From Thiobacillus sp. (GTDB lineage: Bacteria; Pseudomonadota; Gammaproteobacteria; Burkholderiales; Thiobacillaceae): a stretch of DNA of 64,000 bases. Position numbers and translations under genes: made by a program. Below the pieces are notes generated by a model. That model was given only the letters and a program-made list of their open reading frames with translations. It was not told where the DNA came from and did no database searches. Within the stretch, counting starts at the first letter, position 1; every line of letters begins with the position of its first letter. Location of the stretch: the NCBI GenBank assembly GCA_024709425.1, contig JANJWS010000022.1, forward strand, positions 1 to 64,000, given 5' to 3'. This document shows positions 52,515-61,284 of this stretch, in pieces.

Positions 52515-53747
52515 ATGAGCAATTTCTGGACGATTTCCCTGTTCTGGGGGCTGGTCTTCCTGTTCATCGCGATCGCGCTCGTCTTCGTACTGTCGCCGCT
52601 GCTGCGGCGTGAGGCGAACCCGCGGGCGGTCGACAGGCAGGCGGCCAATCTCGCAATCTACCGCGACCAGCTCGCCGAATTGAAGGCGGATCTCGACAGT
52701 GGCGTCCTCGAGGACGCCCAATACGATGTGGCGCAGCGCGAACTCCTTGCGCGCCTGAGCGAGGAAGTGCCGCAGGATGGCGATGCCGCAACGGCGGCAC
52801 GGGCGGATCGTCGCCCCGCATTCGCGGTCGGGCTGATGATCCCCGTGCTGGCGATTGCCTTATACATGACCCTCGGCAACCCGGAGGCGCTGCTCGAGCG
52901 TGGCGCCAGGCCGCCTGCGGCCGCGGTGCCGGGCGAGCACGATCCGGCTGCCATGATCGCCAGCCTGGAAGCCAAGTTGCAGGCCAATCCCGAGGATGCG
53001 GCCGGCTGGTTCATGCTGGCGCGCTCCTACGCCACGTTGGGACGCTTTGCGGAGTCGGCGAGCGCACTCGCGCAGGTGGTGGAACGGGTTCCACCAGATC
53101 CCCGTCTGCTGACGGATTATGCCGATGTGCTCGCAATGGCGCAGGGACGGAACCTGCAGGGCAAGCCGCTGGAACTCGTCAGGCAGGCGCTCGAGCTCGA
53201 TCCGAACAATGAGAAGGCACTCAACCTGGCCGCCTCCGCCGCCTACCAGCGCCAGGACTTTGCCGAGGCGGCCAGGTATTGGCGGCGTTTGCTGCAGCAG
53301 CTTCCGCCAGGGTCGGAAGCCGCTGCGGGGATCGCCGCGATGGTGAAGCAGGCCGAAAGCGCGGCGGGTCCGGCGTCGGGCCAGGGCGCCCAGGCGCCCG
53401 CAGACATTGCGACGATTTCCGGCACGGTGACGCTGCGCCCGGAACTCCTCGCCAGGGTGAGCCCCACGGACACGGTATTCATTTTCGCGCAGGCGGCGAA
53501 CGGCGGCCGCAGGCCGCTTGCCATCGAACGAATCGAGGCGTCTCGTCTGCCTTACCGCTTCACGCTCAGCGATGCCGCGTCCATGGCCGGTGACAGGCTG
53601 TCGAACCATGCGGACCTTGTAATCAGCGCGCGCGTGTCGAAGAGCGGCCAGGCTGCTGCGCAAAGCGGCGACCTGCAGGGGCGGATAGGTCCGGTGAAGC
53701 TCGGCCAGCAGGACGTCGCGATCGTCATCGATAGCGTCCTGCCCTGA
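52515..53747 (+). CDS. ccmI: Cytochrome c biogenesis protein CcmI
   Basis: CcmI presents apocytochrome to the System I haem ligase. The 410-residue product has two membrane helices (LFWGLVFLFIAIALVFVLSPLL and FAVGLMIPVLAIALYMTLG). Between them is the cytoplasmic loop ending in the RELLARL region; a TPR domain and a C-terminal beta domain follow. The usual ccmABCDEFGH neighbours are absent: the gene stands alone between a diguanylate cyclase and the nos operon. With CcsBA also present, the genome probably carries parts of both cytochrome c maturation systems. Confidence 0.88.
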   Translation: MSNFWTISLFWGLVFLFIAIALVFVLSPLLRREANPRAVDRQAANLAIYRDQLAELKADLDSGVLEDAQYDVAQRELLARLSEEVPQDGDAATAARADRRPAFAVGLMIPVLAIALYMTLGNPEALLERGARPPAAAVPGEHDPAAMIASLEAKLQANPEDAAGWFMLARSYATLGRFAESASALAQVVERVPPDPRLLTDYADVLAMAQGRNLQGKPLELVRQALELDPNNEKALNLAASAAYQRQDFAEAARYWRRLLQQLPPGSEAAAGIAAMVKQAESAAGPASGQGAQAPADIATISGTVTLRPELLARVSPTDTVFIFAQAANGGRRPLAIERIEASRLPYRFTLSDAASMAGDRLSNHADLVISARVSKSGQAAAQSGDLQGRIGPVKLGQQDVAIVIDSVLP

Positions 53748-53780
53748 TCCCGGCCAGGCGGAGTGGACCGGACATTCGCC

Positions 53781-54389
53781 TTAGTGGCGGTGCAGGTTGC
53801 GGGAGAGCGGCCGGATCAGTTCGGGTGTGACGTCGGCGAAGGACAGGACGCTGCCGCCACGTTCGCGGACGAAGGTTTCCGCCGCTTCGCGCCGGGCGAA
53901 GGCGGGGAGGTCGGCATCGCGCATCGGGCCGACGATACTGGATCCGCTCACGTAAAATGCCCGCTCCGCGGCGACCCATTCTCCCGTTTCGAAATCCGTC
54001 ACGAACTGCGCCGCGGCTTCCTTCATCGTGTAGGGGCTGCTGTGACGCCCGACGCCGTTCATGAAACCGAACAGGTCGACGGGCGAATCGAAGAAGTGCG
54101 TGGCACCATCCTTGAACACGACCTGCGCGGCCCAGCGGGGGTAGCGGGCCGGATACATGCCGCATACCGGGCAGCGTGCCTCGGCGGGGACCGCCCGCGG
54201 CACGAGCGGGTCCAGGCCCGAGGCGGGGTCAGGCGGGGTGGCGGGGGCGACGATACACAGTTCGTTGGAAATCTCGTCGAGGCTGCCGGCGGACGGTGAG
54301 TGATCGGCCTGATGGCGTGTGTACGCGACGGCGCCGGCCGCGATCGCGGCAAGGCCCAGCAGCGTGCCCAGCCAGATCGAACGTCGCAT
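53781..54389 (-). CDS. Second NosL-like copper protein, membrane-anchored
   Basis: The 202-residue product has an N-terminal membrane helix (IWLGTLLGLAAIAAGAVAYT) and a NosL-family domain with the metal-binding CPVCGMYPARYPRW motif near residue 68. FYVSGSSIVGPMRDADLPAFA follows, as in the NosL at 55026. NosL supplies Cu(I) for the CuZ site of NosZ. The CPVCGM motif differs from the CSLDGM of the first NosL, so the two may bind different copper states. Its ATG overlaps the preceding gene stop (TGATG). It is the last gene of the nos operon. Confidence 0.85.
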   Translation of the reverse strand: MRRSIWLGTLLGLAAIAAGAVAYTRHQADHSPSAGSLDEISNELCIVAPATPPDPASGLDPLVPRAVPAEARCPVCGMYPARYPRWAAQVVFKDGATHFFDSPVDLFGFMNGVGRHSSPYTMKEAAAQFVTDFETGEWVAAERAFYVSGSSIVGPMRDADLPAFARREAAETFVRERGGSVLSFADVTPELIRPLSRNLHRH

Positions 54390-54754
54390 CACGCGGTGGC
54401 CGTTGCGCCGAGCGTGGGATTGTCGATCAGGGCGCGGATCAGACGGCGCACGTTGTCCTCGGGCGTGGCATCGGTCCGCGTGAGCGGGTCGGCCCGCAGG
54501 GTTCCATCTGCGTCGTGCAGGTGATTGGGGAAAGTCGCGAGATCGGGGTGCAGCGGCGCGGTGTCGATGCCGGCTTCGCGGTCCGCATGGGTCCAGCGCA
54601 GGGAATAGGCATCCGGCGCGGCGTAGCGGATGTCGAGCGTGACGCCGTTGGCGAGGCGGACGATGAGCACGTCCTGCTTCTGCTCCGGCGCATCGGCCAG
54701 ATTGTCCGCGAAGTGGTCCTGGATGAGTTCACCCAGTTCGAGATGCAGGCTCAT
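54389..54754 (-). CDS. Unknown protein in the nos operon
   Basis: A 121-residue soluble acidic protein with no signal peptide and no recognised domain. The sequence VLIVRLANGVTLDIRYAAPDAYSLRW and a C-terminal helical part with PEDNVRRLIRALI are visible. It overlaps both neighbours by four bases (ATGA type), so it is translationally coupled to the NosL-like gene and to the 89-residue gene. A cytoplasmic accessory role in N2O reductase maturation is only a guess from context. Confidence 0.75.
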   Translation of the reverse strand: MSLHLELGELIQDHFADNLADAPEQKQDVLIVRLANGVTLDIRYAAPDAYSLRWTHADREAGIDTAPLHPDLATFPNHLHDADGTLRADPLTRTDATPEDNVRRLIRALIDNPTLGATATA

Positions 54755-55020
54755 GTGTTGCGCTCCTTGAGGCGCTGGGCGATCAGCGCGCGCGCCGCCT
54801 CACGCGTGTCGTCGAGGATGCGTGCCGCAAGATAGTGCTCGTAGGTGGGGTGTTCGGCGGCGTCGCCGCTGCGGATCTTTTCGAGCAGTTCGGCTTCGTC
54901 GGCGACACCGTGCGAACGCAGCACGGCGCGGCGATTTTCCCTGAGTTCATAGGTCAACAGCGTCAGGCTTTCGACTTCTTCCGCCAGTTCGGGTTCGAGG
55001 AGTTCAAACAGGTTCGACAT
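54751..55020 (-). CDS. Small helical protein of unknown function in the nos operon
   Basis: An 89-residue, highly charged, all-helical protein (LFELLEPELAEEVESLTLLTY, ARILDDTREAARALIAQRLK) with no signal or metal motif. It lies five bases after nosL and overlaps the next gene. No family is recognised. Its small size and coupling to the 121-residue gene suggest that the two act together. Confidence 0.75.
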   Translation of the reverse strand: MSNLFELLEPELAEEVESLTLLTYELRENRRAVLRSHGVADEAELLEKIRSGDAAEHPTYEHYLAARILDDTREAARALIAQRLKERNT

Positions 55021-55025
55021 GATGA

Positions 55026-55547
55026 TTACATGGTGCTGTCGTGGAGGGCCCCGCCATCGAGGATGGCCATCTCGGGCGTGATATCGGTGAATGCGTAGAC
55101 CTTGCCGCCATGCTGCGCGGCGAACTTGTCCGCGTCGGCCCGGGTGGCGAAACTGGCAAAGGTGGGCCCCATGGAGCCGCGTTGCGAGCTGCCCTGCACG
55201 TAGAAGGCCTGGCGTGCGTCGATCCAGTGTCCGCGGGGCTCGTTCCAGTCGGCCTTGCCCATGTCCTGTACGAACAGCCCGCGTACCGTGCGCACCTGCT
55301 CGGGGTTGAGATAAACATTGAACATTTCTATAGTGTCGCAGAAATATTCGGGTTCGTCCTGGCCGGCAAAATGGATCTGTGCCTTCGGTCCCGGATAGTC
55401 GGCGAGCAGCATGCCATCAAGGCTGCACGAGGTGGCGTGGTCGATCTCATGCGGCGTGACGGCGGCCGATTTTTCGGAAGGACCGCAGGCGGCGAGCAGC
55501 GTGGCGGCAAGCACAGCCAGGACCAAGGGGCGTAACGGCAAGTTCAT
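55026..55547 (-). CDS. nosL: Copper chaperone NosL, lipoprotein
   Basis: NosL delivers Cu(I) to nitrous oxide reductase. The 173-residue product has a lipobox (LAVLAATLLAAC) and the NosL signature CSLDGMLLADYPGPKAQIHF with the Cys and Met that bind copper. The FYVQGSSQRGSMGPTFASF segment and a C-terminal TDITPEMAIL region are also family features. It overlaps the nosY 3' end by four bases. Confidence 0.96.
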   Translation of the reverse strand: MNLPLRPLVLAVLAATLLAACGPSEKSAAVTPHEIDHATSCSLDGMLLADYPGPKAQIHFAGQDEPEYFCDTIEMFNVYLNPEQVRTVRGLFVQDMGKADWNEPRGHWIDARQAFYVQGSSQRGSMGPTFASFATRADADKFAAQHGGKVYAFTDITPEMAILDGGALHDSTM

Positions 55548-56359
55548 TTGCGGAATCTCCAGGAAGCGATAGCCAGCGGCGCGGCGATCCAGGCCAACAT
55601 GACCAGGCCGAGCAGCCAGGGTTCCGCGAGCGCGCGCGGGAATACCGTGGCGAGGCCATATAGGGTGCGCACATCTTCCAGCGAGAAGATGTTGAGGATG
55701 CGGAACACGTCAGCCGGGTTCGCCAGCAGGAGGTAGGGAAATATCTCGCCACCGTAGTGGCCACCGGTGACGACCAGTGCGCCGAGGAGCAGCAGGTCGA
55801 ACACGAGCACGAAGAAGAACCACAGGGCGATGGCCATGCCCGAGGCACGGGTACGGTCGCCGGCAAAGACCGAGACCATGACCGCCAGGCTCAGGAAAGC
55901 CATGCCGAGCAGCACCGAGGAGAGCATGAAGCCGAAATAGTGGAAGAGTGCCTTCAGTTCGAGTTGCGTGGAGAGCACGACGGCCACCAGTCCGAAGCCG
56001 GCCACGGTGGAGAACGCCAGCGCGGCGGCCAGCCCCAGATACTTGCCGAGCAGCAGCTCGAAGCGGGTGATCGGCATGGACAGCAAAAGGTCGAGCGAGC
56101 CGCGCTCGCGCTCGCCGACGATGGCGTCGAAGCCCAGCACCAGTGCGATGAGGGGGATGAGGTAGATGACCAGGCTGACCAGGCTGGCGATGGTGAACTC
56201 GATCGAGCGGAAGCCCACTGCGCCTTGCTGGGCACCGCCAAAATACGCGATGGCGAGCGCGAACACGGTAAACACGGCGGCAACCGCGAGCACCCAGCGA
56301 TTGCGGATGCGGTCCCAGAATTCCTTGCCGGCGATGGTGCCGACCTGCGCAAATTCCAT
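55544..56359 (-). CDS. nosY: NosY, ABC transporter permease
   Basis: NosY is the membrane part of the NosDFY complex needed for CuZ site assembly. The 271-residue product has six membrane helices and the conserved GFDAIVGERERGSLDLLLSMPITR loop that contacts the ATPase. ATG 56359 is chosen; upstream in-frame sequence overlaps nosF and is not needed. It ends inside nosL. Confidence 0.95.
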   Translation of the reverse strand: MEFAQVGTIAGKEFWDRIRNRWVLAVAAVFTVFALAIAYFGGAQQGAVGFRSIEFTIASLVSLVIYLIPLIALVLGFDAIVGERERGSLDLLLSMPITRFELLLGKYLGLAAALAFSTVAGFGLVAVVLSTQLELKALFHYFGFMLSSVLLGMAFLSLAVMVSVFAGDRTRASGMAIALWFFFVLVFDLLLLGALVVTGGHYGGEIFPYLLLANPADVFRILNIFSLEDVRTLYGLATVFPRALAEPWLLGLVMLAWIAAPLAIASWRFRK

Positions 56360-56369
56360 CAGTGTTCCT

Positions 56370-57335
56370 TCAGTCGGAAAAACCGAAAAATACGTCTTCG
56401 AGCGACGGCTCCCGCACATGCAGATCGAGGATGCGCCCGTCGAGCCTGGCAAGTGCCTCGATGACCGCCATCTTGGCCTCGCGTCCGCAGCGCACCGAGA
56501 CGTGCTCGTCATGGGCCTCGATCGCTGCGACCGGCAGTTGGCCGAGGGCGCTGCGCACGGTGTCGAGGTCGGACGGCGCAATGCGGATGTCGATCCATAG
56601 CGGCAGGTCCATCTGCTCGCGCAGCGCCTGCACCGTGCCGACGGCCTGGATCTTCCCCGAGGCCATGATGGCGAGGCGGTCGACACGTTCCTGGATTTCG
56701 CTGAGGATGTGCGAGGTCAGCACCACGGTGACGCCCTCCGCGCGCAGGCCGCGCAGGATGGCGTAGAACTCCCGGATGGCCTCGGGGTCGAGGCCGTTGG
56801 TCGGTTCGTCGAGAAAGAGGATTCGTGGGTGGCCGAGCAGGGCCTGGGCGAAGCCGAGGCGCTGCCGCATACCCTTGGAGTATTCGCGCACACGGCGACG
56901 CCCGGCGCTGGCGAGTCCGACACGATCGAGGATCGCCGGACAAGTCGTGGGCGCCACACCTTTCAGTTGTGCGAAGAACTGCAGGGTCTCGAGGCCGGTC
57001 AGGTTCTCGTACAGCACCACGTTCTCGGGAAGATAGCCGATCTGGCGGCGCATCGTGCGGAAGCCACCGCCAGACACTGGCGTCCCACCGATGTGCAGGG
57101 TTCCCGCGGTGGGCGCGATCAGACCGAGCAGCATCTTGAAGAGGGTGGATTTACCCGCGCCATTGTGTCCGATGAGGCCGAATAGTTCGCCGCGGCGGAT
57201 ATCGAGGTCGACGCCGTCGACTGCACGCACGCCGCCGTAGTGCTTGACGACCTGGCGTGCGACGACGACGGCTTCGGCGGAAGCTTCAGCGGCTTCCGGG
57301 GAAATGCTTGCCAAGCCAGTCTCTCCAGTTTTCAT
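56370..57335 (-). CDS. nosF: NosF, ABC transporter ATPase
   Basis: NosF drives the NosDFY complex. The 321-residue product shows Walker A (GLIGHNGAGKSTLFKMLLG), the ABC signature (YSKGMRQRLGFAQALL), Walker B (ILFLDEPTNGLDP) and the switch His (TSHILSEI). A C-terminal domain of about 80 residues follows, as in NosF. ATG 57335 overlaps the 3' end of nosD by 50 bases, an unusually long overlap; a downstream start is possible because residues 1-20 are weakly conserved. Confidence 0.95.
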   Translation of the reverse strand: MKTGETGLASISPEAAEASAEAVVVARQVVKHYGGVRAVDGVDLDIRRGELFGLIGHNGAGKSTLFKMLLGLIAPTAGTLHIGGTPVSGGGFRTMRRQIGYLPENVVLYENLTGLETLQFFAQLKGVAPTTCPAILDRVGLASAGRRRVREYSKGMRQRLGFAQALLGHPRILFLDEPTNGLDPEAIREFYAILRGLRAEGVTVVLTSHILSEIQERVDRLAIMASGKIQAVGTVQALREQMDLPLWIDIRIAPSDLDTVRSALGQLPVAAIEAHDEHVSVRCGREAKMAVIEALARLDGRILDLHVREPSLEDVFFGFSD

Positions 57336-58569
57336 GATGGGGGCGCATGTGCGGATTGGGGTCGACCACGCTCGGCGCACGCAAGAGCGGAAACTGTTGC
57401 CCGACCAGCCGCAGTGTCTGCACGGCCGGGCTGGCAAGCAGCAGCTTCATCATCGGATGGCGCCAGGACAGTCGGTCGACCATGTCGTTGGCATGATAGG
57501 GCACGTCTCCGCGGCCGTCACCATCGCGGTCCCAGCCGAGGTAATTGCCCCAGTGGTTGCCCGCCTTGCTGCCCCACTCGACGTCGCGCGCGGCGACGTA
57601 GCGAATCTGTTCGCGGTTGGAAATGAAATCGTTGCGTTCGACCGTGTTGTTGATCGAACCCGCCCACATATGTACGCCCACCAGGTTGTCGATCACCAGG
57701 TTGCCACGGAGGGTATTGTATTCGGCGTCGTAAATGAAGAATCCGCGGGCATTGCCGGCCACCACGTTGTTCTCCACCACAGCGTCCTGGATCGTGCGCA
57801 GCATGATTCCGTGGTCGGAGTTTCCCCAAGCGCGGTTGTTGCGGACTGTCTGGTCGCGCACTTCCATCAGGGCGAGGCCACCGCGGTTGAGATAGGTATC
57901 GTTGTCTTCCCACAGGTTGTAGTAGGAATTCATGTAATGCGTGCCATAGCGGCTGTGGTGCAACTGGTTGCCCCGGAAGATGGCGTGGTGCGAGACGTCG
58001 ACATAGATCGCATCGCGCACGAAGCCGATGCGATTGCCGATGATGCGCGCGCCCGTCGTGTTGTAGAGCTGGATGCCGTTGCCGCGCTGGGAGGATCGGT
58101 AGTCGCGCTTGCCGGTGATGAGATTGCTTTCCACCCGTACATCGTTGGCCTTCTCGATCCACAGACCGAAGAGGTTGTAGGTGAGGTCGCAGTTCTTCAC
58201 CACGGCGCGGTGCGCACCGGGATGTACGTAGATGCCCGCATTCTGGTGCAGCAGGCTGTCGCCCGAGTCCGTGATGATCATGCCCTCGATCGTCACGTCT
58301 TCGGCCGTGATGCGGACGGTGTCATCCCGGAGCCCGCCACTCAATGTTGGACGGTTGATGCCCCTGAGCGTGAGCGGCTTGTCGATCAGCAGGCGTTCCT
58401 CATAACGACCGCGTTCGACGCGCACGGTGTCGCCCGGCGCTGCGCGGGCGATGGCGGCGGCGATGGACGCGCCGGGCCGTACCGTCCATTCGGCAGCCTG
58501 GCTGGCGGTGGCGGCCAGCAGGCCGGCCAGCGCGCCGAGAAGGACGCGCCAGCGGCTCAGTACAGCCAT
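57286..58569 (-). CDS. nosD: NosD, periplasmic copper-processing protein
   Basis: NosD is the periplasmic partner of NosFY, an exported right-handed beta-helix of the CASH type. The 427-residue product has a signal peptide (VLLGALAGLLAATASQAA) and many helix-repeat units (VRVESNLITGKRDYR, GNGIQLYNTTGARIIGNRIG, TVRNNRAWGNSDHGIMLR). The conserved end (GNHWGNYLGWDRDGDGRGD) is present. Its start overlaps nosR by 13 bases. Confidence 0.96.
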   Translation of the reverse strand: MAVLSRWRVLLGALAGLLAATASQAAEWTVRPGASIAAAIARAAPGDTVRVERGRYEERLLIDKPLTLRGINRPTLSGGLRDDTVRITAEDVTIEGMIITDSGDSLLHQNAGIYVHPGAHRAVVKNCDLTYNLFGLWIEKANDVRVESNLITGKRDYRSSQRGNGIQLYNTTGARIIGNRIGFVRDAIYVDVSHHAIFRGNQLHHSRYGTHYMNSYYNLWEDNDTYLNRGGLALMEVRDQTVRNNRAWGNSDHGIMLRTIQDAVVENNVVAGNARGFFIYDAEYNTLRGNLVIDNLVGVHMWAGSINNTVERNDFISNREQIRYVAARDVEWGSKAGNHWGNYLGWDRDGDGRGDVPYHANDMVDRLSWRHPMMKLLLASPAVQTLRLVGQQFPLLRAPSVVDPNPHMRPHHENWRDWLGKHFPGSR

Positions 58570-61151
58570 TGCAGCGCGGGCTGGTTCTGCAGGATTTCGA
58601 GGAGGCCGATGCCCTTCATCAGGAGGAAGAGCGTCGCCGCGATCAGCAGGTTCTTGAAGCCCACATAGGCCGCCATGTCGGCCCAGGAGGCAGGGCGCAG
58701 ATTGCGTCCCCACCAAGGGCCATCCTTGACGTAGGGCTTGCAGCGCATGCGCACCACGAGTTCGTAGGCGCTCCAGGCCACCCACCAGCCGAGTACGATG
58801 CCGGGACCGAGTTTGCCGACGGCGCCCAACACCCATACCCAGGTCACCAGCAACGCCAGCGCGATGCTGGTCGCTTTCAGCAGCAGTGGTTGCGCTGCGA
58901 TCCGGCGGCTCCATGGGAACAGGTGGTCGAAGAATTCGCTCGCGATCCAGGCAGGTGCGCTCTGCCGCACCGCCGGTGCGGGGGCGGCCGTGGCTGGCAC
59001 GATGGGAATGTAATAGCCGTCATCGCCGACCGCGGTAAGCGGCTCGCCCGCCTTGGTGCGGCGCTTGCGTTCCTTCGCCAGCGGTGGGCAGGCGTGGTCG
59101 TCGTAGTACAAGACCTGGCAGTCCAGACACAGCAGGCATTCGCGCTGGTCGATGCGGCCATCCGCATAGATGGCCTGCGAGCCACACCCCACGGCGCAGG
59201 CGGCGCATGGGCCGCATTCCTTCTTGCGCTTCAGCCCCCACCAGCGGAATGTCGAGGGGACCGCCAGCGCGGCGCCGAGCGGGCACAGATATTTGCAGAA
59301 CGGGCGCTCGAAGAATGCCGCGGCCACCGTCAGCAGCACCCAGAAGGTGATGAAAGGCCAGGTGCGGTTCCAGACGCCCACCAGGAAGGTCGTCTTGAAC
59401 GGTTCGACCTCGGACAGCTTCTCCGCCAGCCCCATCGAATAGAACGACACCGCGAGCAGCACGGCAAAGATGCCGTACTTGACCCACTTCAGGCGGTCGT
59501 GCACGCGCTGCGGCAGCAGGTGGCGCTGGTAGCGTTTCAGTCCCAGCTTGCCGGCAACCTTGTAGATCAGTTCCGAGAGCGATCCGTAGGGGCACATCCA
59601 GCCGCAGAACATGCCGCGCCCCCAGAAGAAGACGCTGACGATGATGAAGATCCAGAACAGGAAGATGAACGGATCGGACAGGAACAGCTCCCAGCGCCAC
59701 TCGAACAGGATGGCGTGGAACCACGTCAGCACCTGGGTGATCGAGGGTACGGCCAGCAGGTAGAAGCCGACGAAACCGATCGAGGTGAGCCACAGGAAAT
59801 ATTTCGGATAGTCTTTCCAGCGCTTGTCCTTGTGGGTCGAGCGCCGCACCAGTTTGTCGCGCAGTGCGTAGACGGTACCGGCGAGGGCGAGCCACAGGAT
59901 GAACAGCCCGATTTCCACCGGACGGGATTTCCAGACCTTTACCCACGTGGGTTCCGGCTTCTCCACCTTGGGCCGGCCCCCGTCCAGGTAGCGTGCGGGA
60001 ACCCAGTATTCCTGGTCGAAGTTGGTGAAAGTGCGCTCACCCGTCTGCCGGTCCATCTTGTTGGCGAGGAACACCAGACTCCACGGATAGGCGGCGCTGA
60101 AGCTCTGCGAGCGGAGGATGAAAATGGCCGATTCCGTGTAGGCGGGTGCGCTGCCGGCTTCGATGCCATACAAGGGCAGGAAGTCGAGGTCGCGGAAGGT
60201 GAAGGTGTCCATGTCCTGGGCCACCTGCACGCGGTCGTAAATGCCGCCGCGCACGAAGCCGGACCCTTTGAATGACTCCATGCCGCTTGCGATCAGGAAG
60301 ATGGCGTGATCGCCCGGGCCGAGACGGCGCATCAGGTTGTCGTAGCCGGTTTCGCCCAGCACGCTGCGGCCGACGGCCGGGTTGTTGAGGTAGCCGAAAT
60401 GGATGTCAATGTAGGGCTTGCCGGTTGCGGGCAGGCCCACCTGGGCGGGCGTCACCTTGAGTTGCCCGATGCTGCCCTCGGCAGCGAGGGTCGGCCAGTC
60501 CAGGCGTGCGTCCTGATCGATGAAGACGGCCTGGGGCCGTATGGTCGGCTTGATGATGCCGACCTGCTTGGCGACTTCGAGGCCGCTGCGCAGGATGACC
60601 TGGTTCTGGGCGATGACGGTTACCGTCGCACCCGTGATCGCGTCCAGACCGATGTAGCCCTGGGAAACACGCCCCTTGCCGACGTCGATCTTGTCGCCGA
60701 CGAACTTGCCCAGATACTGCATGATGAACTTGGTCAGTTCTTCCTCGGGGATGCCGAGCAGCAGGATGGGTTCGGAATGGCGGAGGATGCGCACGCCCGT
60801 GACGATCCCTTTCGTGTCCATGCCGATCAGCGTTACGACCGGTTTGCCCGAGTAGGCGGGGATGTCGACGATATCGGTGGAGAGAAAGACGTAGCCGACA
60901 AGCTCCCGTCCCTTCGGGGCGTTTGCCTCCGTCCGGTAGGCCTCGACATACGCGGGGCGGCCCATGCGGTGGGAAAACTGATCGGCACCGGGCAGCACGT
61001 CCTTGCATGGCACGTACGCGCACAGGTCGGGATCGGTGGAGAGTTGCGCCGGGAGGGGGGCCTCGTAGGTGCCCGCTGCGACGAGCGTGCTGGCGAGGAG
61101 GAAGGTAATGGCCGCGAGGAGGCGGGACCAGAAAGTGTGCGAGGAATTCAT
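58557..61151 (-). CDS. nosR: NosR, N2O reductase regulatory/electron-transfer flavoprotein
   Basis: NosR is a membrane flavoprotein thought to donate electrons to NosZ. The 864-residue product has a signal (LLAAITFLLASTLVAAG) and a periplasmic FMN-binding domain with the covalent flavin attachment motif DAITGATVT near residue 195. About five to seven membrane helices follow with CGWMCPYGS and CKYLCPLGA motifs. A cytoplasmic ferredoxin-like part carries two Cys clusters (CGPCAACAVGCG and CLLCLDC). It is the second gene here, after nosZ. Confidence 0.97.
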   Translation of the reverse strand: MNSSHTFWSRLLAAITFLLASTLVAAGTYEAPLPAQLSTDPDLCAYVPCKDVLPGADQFSHRMGRPAYVEAYRTEANAPKGRELVGYVFLSTDIVDIPAYSGKPVVTLIGMDTKGIVTGVRILRHSEPILLLGIPEEELTKFIMQYLGKFVGDKIDVGKGRVSQGYIGLDAITGATVTVIAQNQVILRSGLEVAKQVGIIKPTIRPQAVFIDQDARLDWPTLAAEGSIGQLKVTPAQVGLPATGKPYIDIHFGYLNNPAVGRSVLGETGYDNLMRRLGPGDHAIFLIASGMESFKGSGFVRGGIYDRVQVAQDMDTFTFRDLDFLPLYGIEAGSAPAYTESAIFILRSQSFSAAYPWSLVFLANKMDRQTGERTFTNFDQEYWVPARYLDGGRPKVEKPEPTWVKVWKSRPVEIGLFILWLALAGTVYALRDKLVRRSTHKDKRWKDYPKYFLWLTSIGFVGFYLLAVPSITQVLTWFHAILFEWRWELFLSDPFIFLFWIFIIVSVFFWGRGMFCGWMCPYGSLSELIYKVAGKLGLKRYQRHLLPQRVHDRLKWVKYGIFAVLLAVSFYSMGLAEKLSEVEPFKTTFLVGVWNRTWPFITFWVLLTVAAAFFERPFCKYLCPLGAALAVPSTFRWWGLKRKKECGPCAACAVGCGSQAIYADGRIDQRECLLCLDCQVLYYDDHACPPLAKERKRRTKAGEPLTAVGDDGYYIPIVPATAAPAPAVRQSAPAWIASEFFDHLFPWSRRIAAQPLLLKATSIALALLVTWVWVLGAVGKLGPGIVLGWWVAWSAYELVVRMRCKPYVKDGPWWGRNLRPASWADMAAYVGFKNLLIAATLFLLMKGIGLLEILQNQPALQWLY

Positions 61152-61185
61152 GACAGCACAGCAGCCTCGGAACATCGAATGGAAA

Positions 61186-61223
61186 ACGAAGCGGGCGAGG
61201 TCGTTCGACGTCGCCCGCTTCGT
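61186..61223 (-). terminator. Strong hairpin with short T-run between nosZ and nosR
   Basis: A perfect 13-base-pair stem (ACGAAGCGGGCGA / TCGCCCGCTTCGT) has a 12-base loop. On the minus strand it is followed by TTTTCC. It lies about 60 bases after the nosZ stop. It is strong enough to end many nosZ transcripts, with readthrough into nosR. Confidence 0.6.
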
Positions 61224-61245
61224 GGTAAAGCGTTCCGCAACGATA

Positions 61246-61273
61246 CCCCGTTCCCGGCGGAAAGGGAACGGGG
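61246..61273 (-). other. Second hairpin directly after nosZ
   Basis: CCCCGTTCCC and GGGAACGGGG pair perfectly over ten bases around an eight-base loop, 12 bases after the nosZ stop codon. No T-run follows. It probably protects the nosZ mRNA 3' end or cooperates with the next hairpin. Confidence 0.55.
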
Positions 61274-61284
61274 GGGCGGATCGA

